DNA from: UBA4744 sp963718995 | Lineage (GTDB): Bacteria; Actinomycetota; Acidimicrobiia; Spongiisociales; UBA4744 | Direction of reading: 5' to 3' | NCBI GenBank assembly: GCA_963718995.1 | Contig: CAVRAP010000002.1 | Location: 56,531 to 120,530, forward strand | DNA: 64,000 nucleotides | Shown: positions 7,600 to 15,170 of the stretch, one piece after another | Numbering within the stretch: position 1 is the stretch's first letter | Layout of the letters: each line of letters begins with the position of its first letter | Made by a program: the position numbers and the translations under genes | The notes under the pieces: generated by a model | The model's database searches: none | What the model was told of the DNA's origin: nothing | The model's input: the letters and a program-made list of their open reading frames with translations, nothing else

Positions 7600-8757
7600 A
7601 TGTTGAAATTCATCCTCAAGAGAACCGTTTCCGGCGTGGCGGCGCTGCTGCTCTTCACCTTCCTGATGTTCTTCTTGATCGAGGTGTTACTGCCCGGCGA
7701 CTACGCCACGCCCTTTCGCCTCTCTATGACCGGTGAAGAGATCGCCGCCTTTCGAGAATCCTTGGGCCTCGATCGTCCGCTTCCGGTCCGGTATTGGTTG
7801 TGGTTTCGGAATCTGTTGACCAGCGGCCTCGGTCAGACCACCTTCCAGCGCGGTGGCGGTCTGGAGTTGAAATCCGTCATTCCACCGACCGTGCTTGTTT
7901 TCGTGATCGGCCTGGGAATCGCGTACCTGCTCGGGAGCTGGTTGGGAAGGGTGACCGGGTGGCGCCGGGGATGGAAATCCGATGGGATCACGCTGGTCGG
8001 TATCGCCACCTACACCTTGTTCCCGCCTTTTCTGGGTTTCCTGATCGTCAGATTTCTCGGCACTCGCGTCTGGGATCTTCGCAATCTGCTGGTGGCCGAT
8101 CCGCGCGGGAACCTGTGGATCGGGGCTCCGGTGACGGAGCAGGAGGTCATGTGGACCATGGTGGTCACCGTTGTGGTGATTGCCGCGCTGTATGCGGTCG
8201 TCGGTTCGTGGGTGGCGCGCCGCAAGAACCTGAGGATGTTGAGCTTGCCGGCTTTTGTAGCTATCGCGGCAGCTTCGTATGGCTGGTGGGTCTACCGCAA
8301 CATCGATCCGTACGCTTTGGACATTCTCTTTGAGGCGTCGTTGGCCATCCTCGCCTTTCTGTTGCTCTCCTACGGAGAATTCATGCTCGTCATGCAAACG
8401 TCGATGGCGTCGGTGATTCACGACGACTACATCCTGGTCGCCCGGGCCAAGGGGATCCCCGATCGCCAGGTGCGTGACCGGCACGCCGCTCGCAATGCCT
8501 TGCTGCCGCTCCTCAGCCGGTTTGCAGTGAGCTTGCCGTATCTGTTGACGGGTTTGGTGATCATCGAGCGAGCCGTGGGATGGCCGGGTCTTGGCTCGTT
8601 CCTCTTTCGGGCGGTGGATGCCCAGGACATGCCGGTCGTTCTGGACACTCTGGTCGTGATCGGGGTGATCACCCTGGTGGTGCGACTGGTGATGGAGGTA
8701 GTGACGGCGGTCTTGGATCCGCGCATCCGGATCCAGAGCAACGGCGGTGCGTTGTGA
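7600..8757 (+). CDS. ABC transporter permease, DppB/OppB type
   Basis: Integral membrane permease of 385 residues of the binding-protein-dependent peptide/nickel class. The N-terminal FILKRTVSGVAALLLFTFLMFFLIEVLLPGD resembles the canonical DppB first helix, and the ESLGLDRPLPVRYWLW block is characteristic. The cytoplasmic EAA loop that docks on the ATPase is DDYILVARAKGIPDRQVRDRHAARNALLP. It is longer than most DppB proteins because of extra hydrophobic sequence around residues 185-245. Its stop overlaps the start of the next permease (GTGA at 8754). No substrate-binding protein or cognate ATPase gene lies nearby, so the substrate is unknown. Confidence 0.9.
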   Translation: MLKFILKRTVSGVAALLLFTFLMFFLIEVLLPGDYATPFRLSMTGEEIAAFRESLGLDRPLPVRYWLWFRNLLTSGLGQTTFQRGGGLELKSVIPPTVLVFVIGLGIAYLLGSWLGRVTGWRRGWKSDGITLVGIATYTLFPPFLGFLIVRFLGTRVWDLRNLLVADPRGNLWIGAPVTEQEVMWTMVVTVVVIAALYAVVGSWVARRKNLRMLSLPAFVAIAAASYGWWVYRNIDPYALDILFEASLAILAFLLLSYGEFMLVMQTSMASVIHDDYILVARAKGIPDRQVRDRHAARNALLPLLSRFAVSLPYLLTGLVIIERAVGWPGLGSFLFRAVDAQDMPVVLDTLVVIGVITLVVRLVMEVVTAVLDPRIRIQSNGGAL

Positions 8758-9705
8758 ATCGGGAGACCGTTCGGGTTGAATTCGTGCGACTCCGCGTTCG
8801 GGCCATGGTGCGCGGCTCGAGAGTCTTTTGGCGGGAGTTCTCGCACAATCGGTTGGCGGTGGCAGGCGTTGTCCTCATTGCGTTGTTCGGCCTCATGGCG
8901 ATCAGCCATCCCATCCTGATGAAGTACTTCTGGTCGGGTTCCGTCTACAACCCCCTGACCGGATTCGACCACACGCTGGTCCATCCGGCCGGCCCGTCAT
9001 CAACCCACTTGTTGGGGACCGACAACCTCGGGCGCGACGTGCTGTCGATGTTGCTGGCCTCCAGCGGTTCGACCTGGATGCTGGCCATGACGGCTGCACT
9101 GACCACAGCAGTGGTGGCGATGCTGATCGGAGCCATAGGTGGGTACTACCGTGGGTGGATCGATTTCAGTCTGACCCATGTGTCTGATGCCTTCCTGCTC
9201 CTTCCTGCGCCGATCTTCCTCCTGATCCTGGGAACCGGCAATCTGATCGATCTCGGTCCGGTCAGATTCGGATTGATCTATGGCATGATCACCGGACTGG
9301 GCGCCGGTGCCATCGTTCTCCGTAGTCAAGCGCTCAAGGTGATGGCGCAGCCGTTCGTGGATGCCACACCGGGTGGCGGGTGGCCGGGGCCGCCACATCA
9401 TCTTCCGTCATTTGTTGCCGCACCTGTTTCCCCTGGCGGCGCTCTACATGATGCTGGCGGTCGTCGGGGCGGTCGTGGCGGACGGGTTTGCGGCGTTCCT
9501 GGGACAGACCAGGTCGTTGGTCAACTGGGGAACGATGGTCTACTACGGGATCGAATTCGGAGCCAACTTCGGCTCTCAGGTCCCGTGGAATGCGCTGATC
9601 GTCCCTGCGGTTGCTCTTTCCCTCTTTGCGGCGTCTTTCTACCTGGTTTCGGTCGGGTTGCGGGAGGTTGCCGACCCTCGTTTCAAGGCGAATCGGCGGC
9701 AGTGA
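8754..9705 (+). CDS. ABC transporter permease, DppC/OppC type (frameshifted at about 9366)
   Basis: Second half of the permease pair, starting at GTG 8754. The N-terminal half reads normally (VFWREFSHNRLAVAGVVLIALFG; STHLLGTDNLGRDVLS, the DppC signature). At the EAA loop the frame breaks: after FVDA the codons become meaningless, but the frame one base on reads HRVAGGRGRHIIFRHLLPH and continues to a normal C-terminus ending at 9705. Omitting one base near 9366 (the A in GCCACAC) restores a continuous DppC-like protein of about 316 residues. This is either a sequencing error or a recent mutation; there are no further stops. As written the gene would be non-functional. Confidence 0.85.
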
Positions 9706-9723
9706 GAGCGTCGCGCTGATGGT

Positions 9724-9752
9724 TTGCGTAGGTAGGTGCCCTTCGGTACCGT
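9724..9752 (+). promoter_or_regulatory. possible promoter of the tRNA-Gln/tRNA-Glu pair
   Basis: TTGCGT at 9724-9729, a 17-nt spacer and TACCGT at 9747-9752, ending 10 nt before tRNA-Gln. The spacing and the -10 resemble the element in front of the other tRNA-Glu. Confidence 0.4.
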
Positions 9753-9762
9753 AAAGTCCCAT

Positions 9763-9834
9763 TCGGGGGTGGTGTAATTGGCAACACAACAGGTTCTGGT
9801 CCTGTCGTTGAGGGTTCGAGTCCTTCCCCCCGAG
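9763..9834 (+). tRNA. tRNA-Gln(CUG)
   Basis: The acceptor TCGGGGG (9763-9769) pairs with CCCCCGA (9827-9833), and the discriminator is G9834. The anticodon arm is ACAGG-TTCTGGT-CCTGT (9789-9805) with anticodon CTG at 9796-9798. The T arm is GAGGG-TTCGAGT-CCTTC (9810-9826). CCA is not encoded, unlike in both tRNA-Glu genes here. Confidence 0.94.
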
Positions 9835-9855
9835 CCGGGCGGTTCACGCCGTCGC

Positions 9856-9931
9856 GGCCCCGTCGTCTAGAGGCCTAGGACGCCGGCCTCTCAAGCCGGT
9901 AACGCCAGTTCGAATCTGGTCGGGGCTACCA
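9856..9931 (+). tRNA. tRNA-Glu(CUC)
   Basis: Nearly identical in the acceptor and D regions to the tRNA-Glu at 4981. The acceptor 9856-9862 pairs with 9921-9927. The anticodon stem is CCGGC/GCCGG with loop CTCTCAA and anticodon CTC at 9890-9892. CCA is encoded at 9929-9931. It lies 21 nt after tRNA-Gln and is probably co-transcribed with it. Confidence 0.94.
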
Positions 9932-9934
9932 CAT

Positions 9935-9961
9935 CGGAACCTCCGCACAGCGGGGGTTCCG
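9935..9961 (+). terminator. terminator-like hairpin after the tRNA pair
   Basis: An 11-bp stem CGGAACCTCCG/CGGGGGTTCCG (one T-G pair) with loop CACAG lies immediately after the tRNA-Glu CCA. There is no U-run after it, so it may act as a processing or weak termination hairpin. Confidence 0.55.
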
Positions 9962-10007
9962 GCGCGTCTGGCGGCCGGACTGACCATGTGGGGATTGGCG
10001 AGTCGGC

Positions 10008-11066
10008 TCACCCGGCGAGCCGTCCCGCGTCGATGTACAGGATGGGGTTTCCATCTCGGACTTCGAGCGACGTCCACCATCCGTAAAGGCCGGCCGGCCA
10101 GTCCTCGCCTAGGTCGAGCACCCCGAAGTCGACGATGAGATCCGTACCCTGAGGGCCCCTGTAGGCGAGCGGGCAGCGCCGGTCGGCCGAACAGGGAAGA
10201 TCGGTGGAGCGGTCGTCGAACACTCCGAACGGGAAGGCCGGGTCGGCGCCGCGAGTTTCCAGTTCTTTCGCGATCTCCTCGACCGATGAGCCGGCCTGGT
10301 ACGGCGCCCAGACCCAGTCGATGAATGCATGGTCCAGTCCGCAGTTCGCCGGATGGCGATCCGGCAGATATCCACCGCACCAACCCAAAAGCAGCTCGGA
10401 GAAGGCCCGTCCCGTTCCCGTGATGGTGACCGGTAGTTCGGCCGGAACTCCCTCCTGCCACGTTTGGAGTGGATGGATCACCACGGTCAGGGCGTCGAGG
10501 AACACCGTGGCCACGACCTCCGTTGCCGGATCGGCCACGATGCCGTTTGCCGGCGGATCGAGCGGGCACAGCTGGGGGAGGTGTGTGCACGGCACCCAGC
10601 GGCGGATCGCCATCTGCACCACTCCGGGCGGGTCCGGGGCCCGGGTCACGGTGACGTCGTAGGACCCGTCTTCCGGCCAGGTGGCGTCGGCACCCCAGGC
10701 GTCCGGGTTCCCGTCCGGGTCGGGGAGATGAGCGTCAGGAGAAGCTTCGCCTACGGCGGGCGCGTCACAGCAGGCAGGCTCCACCCCCCACCGGACATCG
10801 GTCACGGTCCAGTCGTCGTCGATGGGGAGGCCCTGCCCCAGGGTCGTTGTGGTGGCGGTTTGGGCGTCCTCCGTGATCGATGTGGTCGCAGGCGTAGTCG
10901 AGGAAGTCGTTGTATCTGGTGGTGAGGTCGAGTCGCCCGGGTCGGACGGTGAGGTGTCGTCGCATCCGGTGAACGTCACCGCCAGGACGAGGCTGATTGC
11001 GAGCGATCGGCATGCCCATGCGTCTGAAAGGCGGGAGTCAGCGGGGTGACGTGACAAACGCTTCAT
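10008..11066 (-). CDS. predicted lipoprotein with Ser/Thr/Pro linker, unknown function
   Basis: Protein of about 352 residues that I do not recognise. A signal peptide ends in a lipobox (AVTFTGC), followed by a linker of Asp, Ser, Thr and Pro, then a roughly 280-residue globular part rich in Trp, Asp and Pro. That part contains paired cysteines in ACCDAP and in CTHLPQLCPLD, suggesting an extracytoplasmic disulphide-bonded domain. ATG 11066 has GGAG nine bases upstream; ATG 11072 and 11081 are alternatives. Its start overlaps the 3' end of the upstream membrane-protein gene, so it is the third gene of a leftward exported cluster (13936 to 10008). Confidence 0.75.
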   Translation of the reverse strand: MKRLSRHPADSRLSDAWACRSLAISLVLAVTFTGCDDTSPSDPGDSTSPPDTTTSSTTPATTSITEDAQTATTTTLGQGLPIDDDWTVTDVRWGVEPACCDAPAVGEASPDAHLPDPDGNPDAWGADATWPEDGSYDVTVTRAPDPPGVVQMAIRRWVPCTHLPQLCPLDPPANGIVADPATEVVATVFLDALTVVIHPLQTWQEGVPAELPVTITGTGRAFSELLLGWCGGYLPDRHPANCGLDHAFIDWVWAPYQAGSSVEEIAKELETRGADPAFPFGVFDDRSTDLPCSADRRCPLAYRGPQGTDLIVDFGVLDLGEDWPAGLYGWWTSLEVRDGNPILYIDAGRLAG

Positions 11067-12771
11067 CAGCATGATCTCCATCTTGGGATGGGCCGCCCAG
11101 CTCCACTGTGGTTCTGTGCGTCAGGGCTCGTCGGCGCCATGCGAGCGCGGTGAGCATTTCGATGACGACGACCACGACCATGATCGCGGTGAAGGTGAGG
11201 TCGGCGTCGAAGTCCTCCACATACTGCCAAGGGGAGTCCGTCAGCGGGATCAAGGCCAACGTGGCCGCGGTGGCTAGGAACCCGGCGATCGTCGCCGGGA
11301 GAGCAAACACCCGGACCGTTGCCTCCAGTTGACCGGCCCGGCGCTGCAAAGGCTCATGGTCGGCCGACTGCGTGGCAATCCTCCGCACGGACCACCAGTG
11401 AAAGGCCGGGCTGAGCAGGACAGATAGGAACAGGAGGTACATGGGCAGTGAGGGCAGTTCAACGGCTATCCAGCCTCCACCTCCTTGCCCGATGTGGAGA
11501 AAACCGACGACGGCGAGAACTCCGACGACGACGACGGTCTGCGCCCGGATCGCGCGGCCCCAGAGGGCGACCGCCTCGCTGTGGGTGGTTGGCGGGGTCC
11601 CGGCGCGGGCTTCGGCGGCGACTTGGCGGATGCAGGAGCCGACGGCGAGCCACCATGCTGAGACGCCGGCCACCTCGATGAGCCACCACGAATCGACCAG
11701 ACGGGTTGCGTAGGGGTAGGGGAGGGCCCATTGCTGAAACCCCGACCCACCGAGCGCATAGTCGAGCACACATGCCACCAAGGCCATCGACACCGCCGGA
11801 ATTGCCCAACGAGTAGTCACGGCTTTGAGCCGTTGGGCGTAGGTCCGTCCCTTTCGCGAAGGGGTCGGGCGCCCGTCCAGCACCCACAGCCAGGTGATCA
11901 GCGGCACGAGCAGCGGCAGCAGTGTGACCACGTTGACGTTGTGGTCTTCGACCACCACATGACCGACCAGGGGGCCCCTCATGATCCATTCGACAGGCTC
12001 CAACGCCTTTCCGTCCGGACCGATCAGGACCTCTCCAGAGTACTGCCACACGGCCCAGCACAGCCCGAATACCACCGCCAGCGTGAGCAGCATCACCTCC
12101 TGCGCCCGCAAGTGTCGATGTGCCGCCCGGACGCGTTCGAGAGCAGGCTCTGCCTTCGCGGAAGCCGGCCCGGAGCCGCCCCCAGCGGGAGACGTGACCG
12201 CGCCACGCCGGAGCAGACCGATCCAAGCCGCGGTAGCGCCAACCACCAGCGGCCCCCAGATGGCGAGGCCCCACCAGGGAACCCCGATGGCGGTGGTGGA
12301 ATACCCGGCTGGTTCCTCGTACGGTTCGGTGATGGTGGGATCGACGCACGACACGGACTCCCCGGCGGTGAATCTCTCGGGCTCGCCGGGCACCGACTCG
12401 ACCCACACCACGGCGACCACGAAACCGTTTTCGTTGAGCGCCTGATAGGCATTGGGTCCATAGCTCGAATCAAGCCGCAGCATGGTGGCCGGTTCAAACG
12501 GGCCCGTCGTGAAGAAGTATTTGGGTGATTCGAGCATCCCTCGAGCCGCCTCTTCCGGGCTCGGGAACACGCCGATATCCAAACTCGGATCGCCGAAAGA
12601 GGAGGAACCAACTCCGTAGCACTTCAGCAGACCGAAGGCTCGTTCGGTTGGAGTGGTTAACACCGGCGGGGGTTCTACGATCGGGGGCCACAACGTCGGC
12701 CCCAACAGGGTGATCACCGTAGCGCCGGCACACAGCATCGTGACCAGAGCTACCGAGACGCTTGTCTTCAT
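11038..12771 (-). CDS. polytopic membrane protein with large extracytoplasmic N-terminal domain, unknown function
   Basis: Protein of 577 residues. It begins with a signal-anchor (MKTSVSVALVTMLCAGATVITLLG), followed by about 150 exported residues with two Cys (one in LLKCYG, one in VSCVDP), then a membrane part with roughly nine hydrophobic segments (for example VPWWGLAIWGPLVVGATAAW and a stretch of VVV just before the end). ATG 12771 has AAGGAG upstream; the longer ORF to 13002 overlaps the neighbouring gene and lacks coding character. It lies 19 nt after the upstream lipoprotein gene and overlaps the downstream one. I recognise no family; a sensor or transporter-like accessory is possible but unsupported. 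Confidence 0.78.
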   Translation of the reverse strand: MKTSVSVALVTMLCAGATVITLLGPTLWPPIVEPPPVLTTPTERAFGLLKCYGVGSSSFGDPSLDIGVFPSPEEAARGMLESPKYFFTTGPFEPATMLRLDSSYGPNAYQALNENGFVVAVVWVESVPGEPERFTAGESVSCVDPTITEPYEEPAGYSTTAIGVPWWGLAIWGPLVVGATAAWIGLLRRGAVTSPAGGGSGPASAKAEPALERVRAAHRHLRAQEVMLLTLAVVFGLCWAVWQYSGEVLIGPDGKALEPVEWIMRGPLVGHVVVEDHNVNVVTLLPLLVPLITWLWVLDGRPTPSRKGRTYAQRLKAVTTRWAIPAVSMALVACVLDYALGGSGFQQWALPYPYATRLVDSWWLIEVAGVSAWWLAVGSCIRQVAAEARAGTPPTTHSEAVALWGRAIRAQTVVVVGVLAVVGFLHIGQGGGGWIAVELPSLPMYLLFLSVLLSPAFHWWSVRRIATQSADHEPLQRRAGQLEATVRVFALPATIAGFLATAATLALIPLTDSPWQYVEDFDADLTFTAIMVVVVVIEMLTALAWRRRALTHRTTVELGGPSQDGDHADEAFVTSPR

Positions 12772-12790
12772 GCTGGTGCTCCTTGGAGTT

Positions 12791-13936
12791 TCAGTCTCCA
12801 CACACAACATCGCAGTAGATTTCGGACGGGTCCGTCTCGACAAACCGGCGTTCGTCGGCATCGATAAGCCAGGCCTCGGTCGGGGCGGCGCCGGAGCAGG
12901 GATCTTCGGTGATGGCCACGGCCGACGGTCCGTCGGGACCTTGCCGGCACATTCCGCTGATCGTCGCGTCGGTGGTATCCGGCGGGAATTGAAGCGTTGC
13001 ATGGATCAGTCGGAGGGGAAAACCGCCGTAGTCCCACCCGAGCATTTCCCCCAGCCATGCTTGCCGGGAGGTGGCCTGCCCGGCATCGGAATGGTTTCTC
13101 GTGAGCAGCAACGCCATCCCGGATTGGTTCACGTTGGAACCGGCGAACTCCCACCGATCCAGCCGTTCGGGAATCCCGGAACCGATGTCGAGTAGGCGGC
13201 CACGGTCGATCTCGTCGACTGCGTGCCAGGCACCCACCTGGGTCACGATCGCCCCGGCAATCGGGAGCGAGGCACAGCCGGCCGGGGTCTGATCGATCGA
13301 AACGAGTCGACCTTGCGCCGGGCGCGGTTCCCACCGGTGGATGGGCGTCAAGCCCTGGTCGAAGAACTGAAGCATGGCTGCATACTGCGGCACGCCCGCT
13401 TGATCCGGGCACATGGCAGACAGCAGTGCAGCTCCGGAGATCTCGACCGGCACCATATCGAGAACCGTGAAGGCTTCGGGATAGGCGGCCGGATCTTCTG
13501 TTGCCAGCAGCAGCACGACCCCGAAGAATCGGTCCTCGTAGGGTCCCCGGTTGCCGCCGACCGCGTCGATTTCGGCGAACGCTAGCCAGTGCGAGACGTT
13601 GTCGGCGTCCCAAGCAAGGGGGAATCGCGGTCCGCCGAAGTAGCCGGTCGGTCGCCCGCCGACGTAGTACTGCTGCAAGATCCCGTCGATGTCCCAACGG
13701 GCTGAGACCACCTGTCCGACCAACGATTCGATCGGTCTGACGTCATCGGTGAAGGTGGGCCGGGGGTTAGTCATCTGGGTCTTGGTCGGTGCTTCGTTGG
13801 CAGAAACCGGGGAGGTCGAAGTCGGTGTCGGTGTCGTGGTCGTTGTTGAGGTATGGTCGATAGTCGGTTCGGGCGACGGCACACACGCTCCGATCACGAC
13901 CAGCGAAACACACAGGTTTGCGATTCGGCGCACCAT
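12791..13936 (-). CDS. predicted lipoprotein with Thr-rich linker, unknown function
   Basis: Protein of 381 residues, first gene of the leftward three-gene exported cluster. The signal peptide MVRRIANLCVSLVVIGAC ends in a lipobox, followed by a linker of Thr, Ser and Pro and then a globular domain of about 330 residues. Cysteines fall in SAMCPDQ, AGCASL, SGMCRQ, EDPCSG and CDVVCGD and may form disulphides. I recognise no catalytic motif. ATG 13936 (with GAGAGAA upstream) is preferred over the ATG-like start at 13963 because it places the signal peptide at the N-terminus. It is divergent from oleA across a 214-bp spacer, so regulation may be shared. Confidence 0.75.
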   Translation of the reverse strand: MVRRIANLCVSLVVIGACVPSPEPTIDHTSTTTTTPTPTSTSPVSANEAPTKTQMTNPRPTFTDDVRPIESLVGQVVSARWDIDGILQQYYVGGRPTGYFGGPRFPLAWDADNVSHWLAFAEIDAVGGNRGPYEDRFFGVVLLLATEDPAAYPEAFTVLDMVPVEISGAALLSAMCPDQAGVPQYAAMLQFFDQGLTPIHRWEPRPAQGRLVSIDQTPAGCASLPIAGAIVTQVGAWHAVDEIDRGRLLDIGSGIPERLDRWEFAGSNVNQSGMALLLTRNHSDAGQATSRQAWLGEMLGWDYGGFPLRLIHATLQFPPDTTDATISGMCRQGPDGPSAVAITEDPCSGAAPTEAWLIDADERRFVETDPSEIYCDVVCGD

Positions 13937-14150
13937 GTTCGTTTCTCTCGCGCAGCGTCTCACCGGGCGAGGGCCGCGTCAATGCCGAATCTCGCGGACA
14001 GCGTTGGTCCGGATGAGGTGGCCTTCGCTCCCATCTCTCCATGTCCGAATCACACCAAACTCTTTCACACCACAGCTCGGTCCTGAGGAAATTGACCACA
14101 AAGGTCGACTTCCTGCCAGAATCAAGGATTCCCGCTGAGAAAGATCTCCG

Positions 14151-15170
14151 ATGTCCGGCAACGCCAGTTTCAACATGAACGACACTGCCCTCGTTTCCAT
14201 TGCCCATGTCGACGCGCCGGAGGTGGTCACCTCCGCTCGATTCGATGAGATCTTGGCCGAAACCTACGAACGGGTGGGCAGCCAACCGGGTCTGCTGGAA
14301 AGCCTGGCCGGGATCCGGGAGCGACGCTGGTGGCCGGAGGGGTACCGGTTCACGGATGCTGCTGCGGCTGCCGGCGCGAAAGCAATCGCGGCCAGCGGGG
14401 TGCGGGTCGACGAGATCGGCTTGCTAATCGACACGTCGGTCTGCCGCGACCGGTTGGAACCTTCCTCGGCCGTCACGGTGCACAATGAACTCGACCTGCC
14501 GAGTTGGAGTCTCAACTTTGATCTTTCCAACGCGTGCCTGGGATTCATCAACGCGCTGCAGGTGGCGGGCAACATGATCGAGAGTGGCCAGATCAACTAT
14601 GCGTTGATTGTCGATGGGGAGGGAAGCCGCCAAGTCCAGGAACGAACCTTGGCCCGGCTGGCCGGGCCCGAGGCGACCATGGCAGACCTGTTTGCGGAGT
14701 TTGCGTCATTGACCCTCGGATCGGGCGGGGCGGCGGCCGTGGTGGGTCGGCACTCCGACAACCCCCGAAGCCACAAAGTTGTCGGCGGGATCTCCCGGGC
14801 CGACACCAGCTACCACAACCTCTGCGTTGGCAGCCTCGAACAGATGCGAACCGATACGAAGGCACTCCTCGACGCAGGATTGCAGGTCTCCAAGCTGGGC
14901 TGGGGGGACGCTGAGGACAGAGGCTGGATGGAGATCGACCGGTACATCCTGCACCAGATCTCTCAAGTCCACACGAGCATGCTGGTCGAGCGACTCGGTA
15001 TCGATATTGCGAAAGTCCCGCTCACCTTCCCGTTCCTCGGAAACGTCGGACCCGCCTCGATACCGATCACCCTGTCCCGGGAGGCAGACTCCCTCAGCGT
15101 CGGGGACAAAGTACTGCTGTTAGGCATCGGATCCGGCATCAACGCGATGGGAATCGAACTGACCTGGTGA
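14151..15170 (+). CDS. oleA: OleA: thiolase-fold acyl-CoA condensing enzyme (olefin biosynthesis)
   Basis: KAS-III/thiolase-superfamily enzyme of 339 residues. OleA condenses two fatty acyl-CoAs head to head to a 2-alkyl-3-ketoacyl product, the first step of long-chain olefin synthesis. The nucleophile is Cys129 in LSNACLGF. The catalytic His lies in YILHQ and the Asn in FLGNVGPAS, completing the Cys-His-Asn set. Identification as OleA rather than FabH rests on the genes that follow (oleBC, oleD in strict tandem with overlapping codons) and on the length. Its TGA overlaps the oleBC ATG by one base. It is divergent from an exported-protein cluster. Confidence 0.92.
   Translation: MSGNASFNMNDTALVSIAHVDAPEVVTSARFDEILAETYERVGSQPGLLESLAGIRERRWWPEGYRFTDAAAAAGAKAIAASGVRVDEIGLLIDTSVCRDRLEPSSAVTVHNELDLPSWSLNFDLSNACLGFINALQVAGNMIESGQINYALIVDGEGSRQVQERTLARLAGPEATMADLFAEFASLTLGSGGAAAVVGRHSDNPRSHKVVGGISRADTSYHNLCVGSLEQMRTDTKALLDAGLQVSKLGWGDAEDRGWMEIDRYILHQISQVHTSMLVERLGIDIAKVPLTFPFLGNVGPASIPITLSREADSLSVGDKVLLLGIGSGINAMGIELTW

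Noticed and set aside
11471..12406. alternative-frame ORFs inside the 577-residue membrane protein gene
   Set aside because: Arg/Gly/Pro-rich composition typical of GC-rich shadow frames, with no hydrophobic or domain pattern.
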